Shown in pieces: positions 20,770 through 31,246 of a DNA stretch of 64,000 nt. The DNA comes from Ichthyophis bannanicus (lineage: Eukaryota; Chordata; Amphibia; Gymnophiona; Ichthyophiidae): contig CM066035.1 of assembly GCA_033557465.1 (NCBI GenBank), forward strand, positions 899,837,309-899,901,308, read 5' to 3'. Position 1 is the first letter of the stretch; every line of letters starts with the position of its first letter. The notes beneath the pieces were generated by a model. That model was not told where the DNA came from. It searched no databases and was given only the letters and a program-made list of their open reading frames with translations. A program made the translations under genes and the position numbers.

Positions 20770-21049
20770 GTAATGTATGCCATTACTGTGTGCTCCTGCT
20801 GTTGTTCATGGTTTCTTGGAGAGGTTAATAGGTATCTCTCTATTTTTGGTTTGCCCCAAGTTTTACAATACTTAGGGCACGTTTCACAATAGGACATCGA
20901 AGTGCAATCATGGACATCAAAGCAGAATGTCTGGAAAAAATCAGGCACGATTTCGGAAACGTAGATATGCCCGATATGTATATATATATTAAATGTCTAT
21001 ATAGACATCCCCAGGAGAACATTTCAGAACCAAGATGTCTAATAGCAAG

Positions 21050-21258
21050 AGTGGAGGAGTAGCCTAGTGGTTAGAACACTGGCTTGGTAACCAAGCAACC
21101 AGGGTTCAATTCCCACTAGCACTCCTTGTGGCCTTGTGCAAGTCACTTAACCCTCCATTGCCTCGGAAGAAAGGCCTGGCAATCTACTTCCAGTCACACT
21201 GCCAAGAAAACCCAGGAGCTTCTGGGTCGCCAGGACCGACTCGAAGGCACACATTGCA
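21050..21258 (+). mobile_element. tRNA-derived SINE with MIR-like core
   Basis: The head has an A-box region (TAGCCTAGTGGTTAGA at 21060) and a perfect B box (GGTTCAATTCC at 21103). The body reads TTGTGCAAGTCACTTAACCC then TCCATTGCCTC, very like the MIR/CORE-SINE segment. The 3' part contains GGGTCGCCAGGACCGACTCG, then AAGGCAC, and a T-rich end. Pol III-type promoter expected. Confidence 0.75.
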
Positions 21259-21270
21259 TTTTTTTTGCAT

Positions 21271-21366
21271 GTCTAACAGCATAATGTTTAGAGCAGTGGC
21301 TTAAGAGCAGAGTGGTCAGGGTTCAATTCCCAGTGTGAGCCTTTGTGATCTAGGGCTAGTGACTTT
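21271..21366 (+). mobile_element. Second, degraded SINE head
   Basis: Immediately after the first SINE: AATGTTTAGAGCAGTGGCTT (A-box-like) and GGTTCAATTCC (B box at 21320), then TGTGATCTAGGGCTAGTGAC resembling the MIR-like core. Truncated. Confidence 0.55.
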
Positions 21367-21529
21367 ATCCATCTTCTCTACACTCTCTGGATGTTTTAAG
21401 GTGAAAACAAGCATTTTCCCGATACCTATTTGTGCCTGGAGCAGATATAAGCACTGACATGCCTGCAGACACCTCCGACGTTTCTGAGATCGAATGGGGA
21501 TGTGTAAGTACATTGCCATTCCACGGACA

Positions 21530-23285
21530 ACTGAACAGCCTGGGGATGGGTCCCAAGGTGGCGAACTGGATCAAAAATTGGTTGACTGATAGATGACAGA
21601 AGGTGATGGTAAACGGAATTCACTTGGATGAAAATGTGGTAGGCGAAGGCCTATGATCCATGAGGTCTGAAATAAGCAGACAGGCCTGAGTAGCTTGACC
21701 TGTAAATGAAGCCTGTGGAGAGGCCCAAAGGAATTACACATCCCCCAATATGCTGCTACCACAGAATTGAAACTTAACTAAGCATAATCAGGCTTAGCTA
21801 AGCAGAATCGAAACTTAGAAAATATAGAAAAATGAGTTTAATTGGTAGTGATAAGAGAGCACAGCTTCTATGGAATTAATTAACACTGCTGAAAGAAAAG
21901 TTACAGTGCCCTGCTTTCCCACATGTTCTAGCTAGCTAAGTGACCTTGGAGGAGAGAAGTATCTAAGTTGGAAGAACTGACCATTGTAATTGGGACTAGA
22001 AGGGGGGTAAGCAGGTGCTGAGCCCAGACCAAGGTCCTAATTGGATGACTACGTAATGTTACCGGGACCAATAGATGGGGTGAGAGGGGTTACCGGGACC
22101 AATGAAAAGTTTGCCTATGTCTAGAATGGGAAAGAAAGCGATAAAAGTTGTTGTTTCACTAACAGCCATTGCTCAGCCATTTTGAATTTGATTCTGCTTG
22201 AGACTTGTGCACAAATAAATGATTTGGACCTTCTGAACAGACTCCTGGTATCATTGGTTTGTCTGTGCTCTGCTGCTACAAAAGGAAGGTGATTAGTGGC
22301 GTGCCCCAGTGATCGGTCCTGGGACCGGTACTGTTCAATGTATTTGTGAGTAATTTTGCTGAAGGACTGAATGGAAAAGTCTGTCTTTTTGCAGATGACA
22401 TGAAAATTTGCAACAGAGTGGACTCACCTGAGTGAGTGGATAACACGAGGAAAGATCTACAAAAGCTGGAAGAATGATCTAATGCTTGGCAGTTAAGATA
22501 TAATGTGAAGAAGTGCAGTGTCATGAACTCAGGATGCAGAAATGTATGCGATAGGGAATAAGAGATTGGTGTGCATGGACCAGGAGAGGGACCCTTGGAG
22601 TGACTGTTTCTGAGGATCTCAAGGTGGCAAAACAGTGCAACAAGGCGGTGGTCAAAGCTAGAAGGATGCTGGGTTGCACACAGAAAGGAATTACCAGCAG
22701 AAAAGAGGAGGTACTAATGCCACTGTACAAGTCGTTGGTGAGGCCTTACTTGGAATAGTGTGTTCAGTTTTGGAGGCCATATCTTGCAAAGGATATACAA
22801 AGAATGGAAATGATTCAGAGGAAAGCATCCAAAATGATTTGGTGCCTGACCAGAAGACGTATGAGAAGATGACCTAAATATGTATACGCTTGAGGACAGG
22901 AGAGATATGATATAGACCTTTATATTCTTAGAGTATTCATGAATAAAGATGGGGAAGCTGTAAAACTAGAGGGCATAACATAAAACTTCAAGGGGGTAAA
23001 CTGAAAGGCAACGTCAGGAAATACTTTTTCAATGAAAGGGTGGTCGATGCTTTGAATGCCCTGCCGATGGAAGTGGTGGGGATAAATACAGTGGCAGAAT
23101 TCAAAATGACATGAGACAGACACAGTGGATTCCTTTATAGCAACAGGGGTGACCTGCAGGGAGTGCTGGGTACATCCCTAAATAAAGGCATGGGGAGGGG
23201 TGACCTGCACAGAGCAGCAGGTGCACCTATTCTTGCCACCTTGCTGGGCAGACTAGATGGACCATGCTGGTCTTTATCTGCTGCC
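21530..23285 (+). mobile_element. CR1 LINE fragment split by a solo LTR
   Basis: Left part (21530-21634) reads LGMGPKVANWIKNWLTDR, and the right part (22281 onward) resumes with VISGVPQ, then FNVFVSNFAEGLNGKVCLFA, ADDMKICNRV, EDLKVAKQCNKAVVKARRML and so on to the CR1 end (GACCATGCTGGTCTTTATCTG, near 23280). Numerous stops and frameshifts. The 646-base interruption is described separately. Confidence 0.8.
21635..22280 (+). mobile_element. Probable solo LTR of an endogenous retrovirus-like element
   Basis: It starts TGTGGTAG and ends CTGCTACA, an imperfect inverted TG...CA pair. It is flanked by AAAA (21631-21634) and AAAG (22281-22284), a possible 4-base duplication. A TATA-like GCGATAAAAG lies near 22140, an AATAAA signal near 22215, and a GT/T-rich stretch follows, as in a U3-R-U5 layout. 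It cleanly interrupts the CR1 reading. No internal genes are present. Confidence 0.6.
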
Positions 23286-23446
23286 ATCAACGTCCACATG
23301 CACTTCTTCAGATGTCCAAATCACGACTAAACCTTTTAAAATGACCCCCTTAATAAACTATTCTCAAACGTTCTACTGATTTTGAGATTTTTTAAGTTTC
23401 CCTTTTCATCAGTCTTCCCTACACCCCCCCCCCCCAGCAACAGAAA
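23286..23446. other. Short flank before DIRS E1
   Basis: Nothing recognised. A run of 13 or so C bases lies at 23424-23435. Confidence 0.4.
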
Positions 23447-23633
23447 GCACAGTTACTTACCTGTAACAGGTGATCTCTGGGAACAGCAGTAATTAATCCT
23501 CACATATGGGTACGTCGGTACCGACGGAGCCTGCGCGGGAATGCTCCCCAGCTTCCCAGAATGAAAGCTTTTGGGGCATCCCACAGCGCATGCGCGCTGC
23601 CTTCCCGCCTTTCCTACCAACTCTCCTCAGTTC
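23447..23633. repeat. Left ITR of DIRS E1
   Basis: Inverted match to 30020-30181 (GGTAGGAAAGGCGGGAAGGC, GCGCATGCGCTGTGGGATGC, TCGGTACCGACGTA). The left copy is longer by the terminal 25 or so bases GCACAGTTACTTACCTGTAACAGG. Such unequal ITRs are usual in DIRS. Confidence 0.85.
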
Positions 23634-23714
23634 AAGTTTAAAGCTGAGACAATAGAGAGAGAGAGGAAAGGAAAGACAAAGAGAGATACAACTCCTAGGG
23701 GAGGTGGGAGGGTT

Positions 23715-23812
23715 GTGAGGACTAATTCCTGCTGTTCCCAGAGATCACCTGTTACAGGTAAGTAACTGTGCTATCTCCAGGAACAAGCAGGAATAAGTCC
23801 TCACATATGGGG
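23715..23812. repeat. Internal complementary region (ICR) of DIRS E1
   Basis: Reads as the complement of the left end (…CAGGTAAGTAACTGTGCT) followed directly by the complement of the right end (ATCTCCAGGAACAAGCAGG…). So it equals the junction formed when the two element ends are joined in a circle. This is the signature used by DIRS for end replication. Confidence 0.85.
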
Positions 23813-23921
23813 ACTCCCTAGCTAAGATGCCTGGGAGATCCCCAAGGGTATGAGACCCTGAGGGTTCCTCATCTTCCTATGGATCTCAGGCATCCATTCA
23901 GGGAAGGAGGGCAGGAGTTGT

Positions 23922-25718
23922 TCAAGAATGGAACAGGTGTCTGAGGACAGCCTGACCAAACAAGGCATCCCGGCGGGAGTCCTTGTCCAAACAGTAATGG
24001 GCTGTAAAGGTATGAACCGAGGCCCAGGTGGCTGCTCGACAGATCTGGTCGATGGACACAGAATGAAGATGAGCCATGGAGGTGGCCATGGCCCTCATAT
24101 TGTGAGCTGTGACATGGCCCTCCAGAGAAAGGTTCTTACTCTGGTAAGCAAAAGAAATACACTGAGCAATCCAATTGGACAGTGTTCTTTTAGAGACTGG
24201 AAGTCCTAAATGAGAAGGATCAAAAGCAACAAAAAGTTGGGAAGACTTTCTATGTTGCTGTGTCCTGTGTAAGTAAAAAGCAAGAGCTCTTTTACAATCT
24301 AGAGTATGAAGGTTCCTCTCTGCAGTGGATGCATGAGGAGCTGGAAAAAATACAGGTAAATATACCTCTTGATTAAGATGAAAAGGTGAGACCACTTTAG
24401 GCATAAAGTGAGGATTTGTCCTAAGGACTACCTTATCATGATGGAACCTTGTATAAGGTGGATTAGCCACTAAGGCTTGCAGTTCACTGATGCGGCGAGC
24501 AGAAGTGATTGCAATAAGGAAAATAATCTTCCAGGAAAGAAATTTCAAGGAGGTAGTGGCTAAGGATTCAAAAGGTGGCTTCATAAGCTGACCAAGAACC
24601 AAATTTAAGTCCCATGCCACCGGAGGAGGTCGAATGGGAGGTTTAGTTAAAGTTAGGCCTCTCATAAATCTTGCAATAAGAGGATGAGAGGAAATAGGTT
24701 GTCCATTGATAGGCTTAAGGGATGCTGCAATAGCACTCAAATGGACCCTTACTGAATTCGTTTTAAGGCCTGCATTAGAGAGATGCAGGAGATATTCCAA
24801 TAGAGAATTCACAGGAAGTGCCAGAGGGTCAAGACCCTTTTGAGCACACCAAATGGAAAATCTTTTCCATTTAAAAGCATAGGAATGCCTAGTGGAAGGT
24901 TTCCTGGAAGCATGGAGGATATCCTTCACTTGCTGAGAAAGATTGAAGTCTTGAAGGTCTAGGCCTTCAGTAACCAAGCTCTGAGGTGAAGGGACTTGGG
25001 ATTTGGATGCCACAAAGTCCCTTCCTCCTGGGACAGAAGGTCTGGTGCAGCTCCCAAGTCCAGGGAGGGGGCTTGGGAGAGATGCAGAAGTACAGGGTAC
25101 CACACTTGGCGTGGCCAGTGTGGAGCTATGAGGATCATAGATCCTTGATCCCTCTGGAGTTTGAACAGAGTCTTGGGAATCAAAGGAATGGGTGGAAAGG
25201 CATACAGGAAGTCCTGACCCCAATGAAGGAGGAAGGCATCCTTGGCCTGAGCTCCCTGACACGAAATTCTGGAACAGAACCGGGGAAGTTTGGCATTCCA
25301 CGGACTTGCAAAGAGGTCTATGTCCGGGGTTCCCCATTCCTGGAAAATTCTGAGTACCTGATCCATGTGCAGGGACCATTTGTGTGGAAGCAGAACTCGA
25401 CTGAGTCTGTCTGCCCAAGAGTTTTGGATTCCTGGGAGGTATACTGCCAGGAGATGGATTTGATACTTTCTGGCGAAGGCCCACAATCTTAGAGCTTCGT
25501 TGCAAAGAGACAGAGAGCCAGTTCCTCCTTGCTTGTTTATGTAAAACATGGCTACTTGATTGTCCGTATGAATGAGGACTGTCTTGTAGCTGAGGAGGGT
25601 ATGAAAGACCTTGAGAGCTAGAAATATTGCTCGAAGTTCCAAGTGATTGATATGAAGAGAGGTCTCCTGTGGGGACCAAGTGCCTTGGGTGGAGAGGTCT
25701 TGTAGATGAGCTCCCCAA
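23922..25718 (-). CDS. DIRS tyrosine recombinase (E1), open frame
   Basis: A 598-codon frame. The C-terminal 390 residues are a tyrosine recombinase: core-binding segment (KPSTRHSYAFKWKRFSIWC; NAGLKTNSVRVHLSAIAASL) then the catalytic domain with Arg in TSARRISELQAL (about residue 409), HxxR in AHNMRA (about 539-542) and nucleophilic Tyr in FTAHYCLD (about 575). All the key residues are present, so the enzyme could be intact. It would join the circular cDNA intermediate to target DNA. The first 200 or so codons overlap the RNase H/methyltransferase frame in a different phase. True start not clear; it is probably near the end of that overlap. Confidence 0.75.
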   Translation of the reverse strand: MGSSSTRPLHPRHLVPTGDLSSYQSLGTSSNISSSQGLSYPPQLQDSPHSYGQSSSHVLHKQARRNWLSVSLQRSSKIVGLRQKVSNPSPGSIPPRNPKLLGRQTQSSSASTQMVPAHGSGTQNFPGMGNPGHRPLCKSVECQTSPVLFQNFVSGSSGQGCLPPSLGSGLPVCLSTHSFDSQDSVQTPEGSRIYDPHSSTLATPSVVPCTSASLPSPLPGLGSCTRPSVPGGRDFVASKSQVPSPQSLVTEGLDLQDFNLSQQVKDILHASRKPSTRHSYAFKWKRFSIWCAQKGLDPLALPVNSLLEYLLHLSNAGLKTNSVRVHLSAIAASLKPINGQPISSHPLIARFMRGLTLTKPPIRPPPVAWDLNLVLGQLMKPPFESLATTSLKFLSWKIIFLIAITSARRISELQALVANPPYTRFHHDKVVLRTNPHFMPKVVSPFHLNQEVYLPVFFPAPHASTAERNLHTLDCKRALAFYLHRTQQHRKSSQLFVAFDPSHLGLPVSKRTLSNWIAQCISFAYQSKNLSLEGHVTAHNMRAMATSMAHLHSVSIDQICRAATWASVHTFTAHYCLDKDSRRDALFGQAVLRHLFHS

Positions 25719-26880
25719 CCTGTTTGGGAGGCATCTGTTGTGAGGGTTCCTGGGGCAACAAGGGTTGAAAGGGGGACCCCAGCAACAGATTTTGAGTGGA
25801 CATCCACCATTGGAGAGACCAAAAGAGACGTTTGGAGTTTGCTATTTGGTCTGAGAGAGCTCCTGAAGCTTGAGTCCACTGGGTGGACAAAGTCCATTGA
25901 GCTGCTCTCATGTGTAGGCGAGCATAGGGCACCACATGTACTGTGGAAGCCATGTGGCCTAGTAGTTGTAGCATCTCCCGGGCAGTTAAGTGGCTCTTTG
26001 ACTGAATCTGGGAGGCTAACTGCACTAGACGTTGGCAACGAGCCTGGGGAAGATAGGCTCTTGCAGTAGTAGTGTCCAACCAGGCCCCTATGAATTCTAG
26101 GGTCTGAGTAGGGGTGAGTTGAGACTTTGGGAGGTTTACCACAAGTCCCAGGTATTGCAGAATGCGCCTGGTGCGGTCTAGGGAAATCTGAGCCTCTGAC
26201 TGGGTTGGAGCTCGGATGAGCCAGTCGTCCAGGTATGGGAAGACAAATATTCCCAGAGTGCGTAGAAATGCAGCAACTATTGCCATGCATTTGGTGAACA
26301 CTCTTGGAGCAGAGGCTAGACCGAAAGGAAGCACTCTGTATTGGTAATGTTTTCCCTGGAACAGAAAACGTAGGAATTTTCTGTGAGATGGATGGATGAG
26401 GACATGAGTGTATGCATCCTTGAGATCTAGAGAACAAAGCCAATCCTGACTCTGTAGGTATGGAAGGAGAGTGCCTAGAGAAAGCATCTTGAACCTCTCC
26501 TTGCATAGAAATTTGTTCAATTCTCTGAGATCTAGAATGGGTCTGTATCCCCCTGTTTTCTTTGGAATGAGAAAGTAGGGGGAGTAAAACCCTGACCCCT
26601 GTTGAAGAAGAGGAACTTCTTCTATGGCCCTCTGGGCCAGAAGGGTGGTTACCTCCTGATCCAGAAGGTCGAGGAGAGATGTGGGAGAACTGAAATGTCT
26701 CACCATGGTGAAGGGAGGAAGGTCTGAGAAATGAAGTTTGTAGCCCTCTCTGATGATGGAGAGGGTCCACTGCTCTGATGTGATTTGCACCCATCTGGGA
26801 GCAAAATGAGCTAACCTTACTGGAATGGTGAGAGGTTCTGGCTGTTGTAGAGGCAGAAAGGTTAAGTTCTCTAGTATCAA
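24959..26880 (-). pseudogene. DIRS RT / RNase H / Dam-methyltransferase-like polyprotein (E1)
   Basis: RT: GFYSPYFLIPKKTGGYRPIL (near 26600), LCSLDLKDAYTHVLIHPSHR, VLPFGLASAPRVFTKCMAIV and catalytic FPYLDDWLIRA (near 26230). RNase H: TTDASQTGWGAHL (25746-25708), INHLELRAIFLAL and HTDNQVAMFYINKQGG. The last part, DIDLFASPWNAKLPRFCS ... YAFPPIPLIPKTLFKLQ ... PHWPRQVWYPVL (25310-25050), corresponds to the phage Dam-like methyltransferase region of DIRS elements. It ends LRAWLLKA at 24959. A one-base loss near 25765 puts RT and RNase H in different frames; E2 retains the continuous frame there. Confidence 0.8.
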
Positions 26881-26881
26881 G

Positions 26882-29803
26882 TCAAAAACCCTGAGGGGCT
26901 TGGGACTGCTGGGTTGCAGCAGCCCCTGCAGGTTTAGGCCTGGCCTGTTTAGGTTGCTGACGCTTAGTAGCAAAGCGACCTGTAGAAGATTGTTGACCAG
27001 AAGTGGAAGGAAATCTGCCCTTCTTGTAAAAAGGCTTTTTAAAAGATTTCTTCTTGGCCGGAGTGGAGGTAGACTTAGAAAGTCTATCCAGAGCAGCATT
27101 TTCTGCGTCCATTTGAGTGGCTTTAATTTGCCACTCTTTGCCAAACAGATTTTCACCTGTACAGGGCAGATTTCCTAAACCATCTTGAACCCAGGGTTCT
27201 AGATCATAAGCCTGGAGCCAAGCAATTCTACGAGCAGCTATAGCAATGCCTGAAGCTCTGCTGGCACCTTCAAAAGAATCAAAGGCTGCCCTGTTGGAAA
27301 ACTTTGAAATGTCTTGAGTATGCTTAAGCCAAAGAAGGAACTCATCCCTTTTATCGTCTGGAATAAAAGGGAGAAAAAGTTGTGCAGTTTTTCTGCAACT
27401 TCCTTCAGAAACATACCCATATAAAGGCTGTATGTTTATGTTTATGTTTATTAAAATATTTAATATACCGCCCAAGGCCAAAGGCATCTGAGCGGTTTAC
27501 AATGGGTAAAAGCAATTAAAACCTTAAAAATACAGACTGCTAGAAAGGAAAGGAACGCCATTAAAAAATAGGAAAGACTAGAGAAAGGACAGAGAAGGAC
27601 GACAGACAAAACACACATCAGAGGGAGGGAGGAGAAGGAGACACGACTGTGGGTGGAAGGTTAAACGCCAGACAAAAAAGATGGGTTTTGAGTTGTGCTT
27701 TAAAAGACTGGAATGACTCTTCTGCACGGAGGGAAGGGGGGAGTGAGTTCCAGAGTTTAGGGCCTAGGAAGTAAAAAGCAGAGGAACGGGTAGATTCAAG
27801 GTGAGCCTGTGAAGGAGAGGGGAGGGATAACCGATTAGTGTGAATAGAACGGAGCAGACGATGAGAGGTGCGAAAGTGAATCTGATCAGCAAGGTAGAGA
27901 GGGATACCGGTGCGAACCACCCTATGTGTAAAAGTGAGGATTTTATACTGGACACGAAATGGAATGGGTAACCAATGCTGCTGGAGGAGAAGAGGAGTGA
28001 CATGGTCATAGCGGGAAGCATGGGTGAGAAGACGAACGGCAGTACTCTGAACAAGCTGAAGACGGGAGAGTTGTGACTGTGGGAGACCGGCAAGGGAGAC
28101 ATTACAATAGTCAAGACGGGACATCACAAAGGAAAGGAGGAGAGTGGCCAGGGCAGAGGAGGAAAGAAAAGGACGCACAGCCCGAAGTTGTTTAAGGGAA
28201 AGGAAAGAACGCTGGACTACCAACGAAATATGTTCCTTAAAAGAAAGTGCAGAATCGAGAACACCACCAAGATAACGAATAGAGGAAACAAGAGGAATAG
28301 GGTTGGTGGAAAAAGAGGGAGCACAAGTGGGGGAGGGACTTCCAAATGTGAACCAAATAGCAAAGGACTTAGCCGGATTTACGTGAAGAAAATTAGAGGA
28401 GAACCAGGAGGCCACAGCAGAGAGACAGATTAAGAGGGGAAAGATCAGGCATAAGGGAATTGGTATGATGTAATAAGATGATAACATCGGCATGAATGAT
28501 AACATCGGTATGAATTGATTCTGGCAATAAGCATGCTAGCTTGGAAGATTTTCCTACCAAAAGCATCCAAAGTCCTGCATTCTCTTCCTGGGGGAGTAGA
28601 AGAGTGTCTTTTGGTACTCTTTATCCTCTTCATAGCTGACTGCACCACAATGGAGTGGTGAGGAAGCTGAGTTTTTTGAAATCCAGGAGGAGGAGGGACA
28701 CGGCACATAGTGTCCAATCTACGAGAATGAGGAGAAAGGGTGAGAGGAGTCTCCCACAATTCAATCAAATGTTCTGAAGAATTTCATGAATTGGCAAGGT
28801 GACTGCCTCTCTGGGAACCTTAGAGTATCCCAAAATATCTAATTTTTTTGCTCTAGGTTCTTTTTCAGAGGTTACTGAAATAGAAAGTCCTTTATCTACT
28901 TCTATTATGAAGTCTTGAAAGGACAAATCCTCTGGAGGAGACATTCTCCTTTTTGGAGAAGGCGGCTCCTCAGGCAGGGTGACAGATACTTCAGGGGACT
29001 CATCCGATGACTCAGAATCATCAGAAGAATCGAAGTATCGTCTGCTCGATTCTAAAGATCGATAGGCGTATCGATCGGTACCGACATCGGGTGTCCCCGG
29101 TACCGGGTCGGTACCGAGAAAGAGCCCAGGACAGGGAGCCGGAATCGGTATCCTGGCCGATGTCGATACAGCCGGTACCGGTATTGAAGTTGGTACTGGT
29201 ACCGGCGCCGGTACCGACAACAGAGCTTGTTGTGGTACCGACGGCGTCGCAGCCTTGATGAAAGCCAGTATAGCCTGCTGCATGGATTGCACAGTGTGAT
29301 CCATGGATGCCACGACTGCCTGGATGTCGGTACCGGGAGATTGTGCCGGTACCCCAGAGCAGTCTAACAGGTGATCGGTCGAGGCCGTGCCATCGATGTC
29401 AACCTGTAACCCCATAGGAGGAGCTTTGGAAGCCGGAGCTTCCCGCCGGGGTTGTTTGGCTGGGGCAGGATCCTCAAGGGCAAGCCCGGAGGCATCTCGA
29501 TGCTTAGAGGGAGATTTGCCCTTCGAGGACCTGCTAAAAGTATGTTTGGTTACCTGAGATCCATCAGGAGAGGAAGACCTGGAAGATGTCGATGCTACCG
29601 GCGGTGCATCCGTGGGAAACAGCACATGGAGCTTGGCTGCCCGGTTCTGTAACCCTCGTTTAGACATTAGAGAACAGGACTGGCAATCCAGGATGGAGTG
29701 TTTCAGGCCCCAAACATTTAAGACACCATTCATGGGTATCTGTAACAGAAATTGTACCGCTACACTTAGTGCATTTTTTGAAGCCGGAGGCTGGTTTTTC
29801 CAT
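26882..29803 (-). pseudogene. DIRS gag (E1), split by an L2
   Basis: Starts MEKPASGFKKCTKC at 29803 with a Cys/His motif (CTKC ... THEWCLKCLG), followed by a frame change near 29733. Then comes a Ser/Pro-rich segment coded by DNA dense in GGTACC, and PEDLSFQDFIIEVDKGLSI near 28900. The L2 (27435-28507) interrupts the helical C-terminal half. The remainder (27430-26882) reads FSNRAAFDSFEGASRASGIA, LEPWVQDGLGNLPCTGENLF and a Lys/Gln-rich end. Gag probably packages RNA. Confidence 0.75.
27435..28507 (-). mobile_element. L2 LINE, 5'-truncated, inserted in DIRS E1 gag
   Basis: Bordered by GTATG at 27430-27434 and 28508-28512. On the minus strand it reads LINE RT C-terminal part in one frame (28505-27618), with SIRYLGGVLDSALSFKEHIS, SRLDYCNVSLAGLPQSQLSR, ALDHVTPLL-type HWLPIPFRVQYKILTF and LWNSLPPSLRAEESF. 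It ends in a tail that reads TTTATGTTTATTAAAATATT on the plus strand. It postdates the DIRS copy. Confidence 0.85.
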
Positions 29804-30019
29804 GAGGGAAAGTTTCTTGTGGGCCTGGAGGCCTAAGAAGAAAATACACCAAGTGAGGAAAAAAAGATAGTTTTTTTTTTTTTAAAGAAAAGAAGAGAAA
29901 AGACCGGCGGTACCGGTCCGGAGTCGGGGAAGGCAGACACGCGACCAAAGAAATAAATTAAAATAAAGAACTTCTTCAGCGGTGACAGGAACACGACCTG
30001 CTGGCTCCGCGGAAAAGAA

Positions 30020-30181
30020 GAACTGAGGAGAGTTGGTAGGAAAGGCGGGAAGGCAGCGCGCATGCGCTGTGGGATGCCTCAAAAGCTTTCATTCTGGGAA
30101 GCTGGGGAGTATTCCCGCGTAGGCTCCGTCGGTACCGACGTATCCATATGTGAGGACTTATTCCTGCTTGTTCCTGGAGAT
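30020..30181. repeat. Right ITR of DIRS E1
   Basis: Inverted partner of the left ITR. It runs from GAACTGAGGAGAGTTGG to TTCCTGGAGAT and contains GTCGGTACCGACGTA and CATATGTGAGGACTTATTCC. Confidence 0.85.
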
Positions 30182-30291
30182 AGGTTCTTACTGCTGTAAT
30201 CAGCCGTTCTTAATCAATGTGGCAAAAATGAAGTATGGGTGGTTAGGTAAACAGGGACTACCAATTGGAGTACCTTATACCTACTGAACAG

Positions 30292-30364
30292 TGTGAAATC
30301 TCAGATTGCAAACAGCTTATGTTTCACAAGAGAGCATTACTGGAGAAGCAGTTCCTAGTACAAG
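30292..30364 (+). CDS. Weak candidate exon
   Basis: Acceptor CTACTGAACAG then 73 open bases reading CEISDCKQLMFHKRALLEKQ and FLVQ, then donor ACAAG|GTAATG. The pyrimidine tract is poor, and the opposite strand carries a better candidate 400 bases away, so this may be chance. Confidence 0.22.
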
Positions 30365-30740
30365 GTAATGAGGTTGGAAGAGAAGGGGCAAAGAGCTTCC
30401 TGTATGTATTGAAGAACTATAGGTTACATGCCCCTGCCCTAAAGTGACTGGTTTCTTAAGATGGCAATGCATATTCCCCATATCAATGCACTAACTAGCA
30501 AGGTCCAAATCAATAAGGCTAAGGGGAGCTGTAATATGAAGATGAGGATGGAAGCTCAATCAGGACTGGGAAAGAAAGGAAAAAAAAGAAAGAAAGGCAA
30601 CGGACACTAAGGGAGAAAATTTAAAAATAATTTTAAAAAATGCAACACAATGTAGTTTGCAAGCTAGACTCCACTTATACAGTAAATTCAAGTTGAATAT
30701 CTAATAAATGCCAGATGACAGCAGCACTATCCGACAGTCA

Positions 30741-30857
<117 letters not shown>

Positions 30858-30904
30858 TCATTTATTGTTTTCTCTTAGGATGGTTACACAGAAGACAAGT
30901 AAAA

Positions 30905-31246
30905 CAGTCAGGGGCATGTTTACTAAAGTGCGGTAGCCGGGAGTATAGAGCTTAGCATGGGGCTAACGAGCGTTTTGGCCATGTGGTAGTGGGGAGCGCA
31001 CAGTCAGACAGCTACCAGAGCAGCGCGTGAACAGGTGGAGTTGATGAGGAAAGTGAGCAATAGGAGCAGTGTGTGGCTTGTGGCCTCGTGGTGTGCTAGA
31101 GGCACAAAGATGGTACTAATGCGTGTGCAGCTACCACAAGTCACCTACCAGGTAATAGCTGCACCTGCCTTGCTAGTACAATAGCAATGCGCAGCCCAGC
31201 CACAAATGTCAAGCAGTTTAAAGCCCTGAATCCTCCCACACATATA
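30905..31246 (+). mobile_element. Left end of a TIR element, cut by DIRS E2
   Basis: Begins GGGGCATGTTTACTAAAGTG (30907), nearly identical to the terminal repeat of the element at 15863. DIRS E2 begins at 31247. I could not find the matching right end after 40624. Confidence 0.45.

Larger units (their letters stand above)
23447..30181 (-). mobile_element. DIRS element E1, near complete
   Basis: Complete termini: left ITR from GCACAGTTACTTACCTG (23447), right ITR ending TTCCTGGAGAT (30181). It has an internal complementary region at 23715-23812. Genes on the minus strand run gag (29803-26882), RT/RNase H/methyltransferase-like (about 26880-24959), tyrosine recombinase (to 23922). There is no target-site duplication, as expected for recombinase-mediated insertion. 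It is damaged by an L2 insertion in gag (27435-28507), a frameshift in gag and a one-base loss between RT and RNase H. Confidence 0.9.

Noticed and set aside
21060..21130. Functional tRNA gene
   Set aside because: The A-box region is degenerate, the sequence continues into a MIR-like SINE body, and a cloverleaf does not form well.
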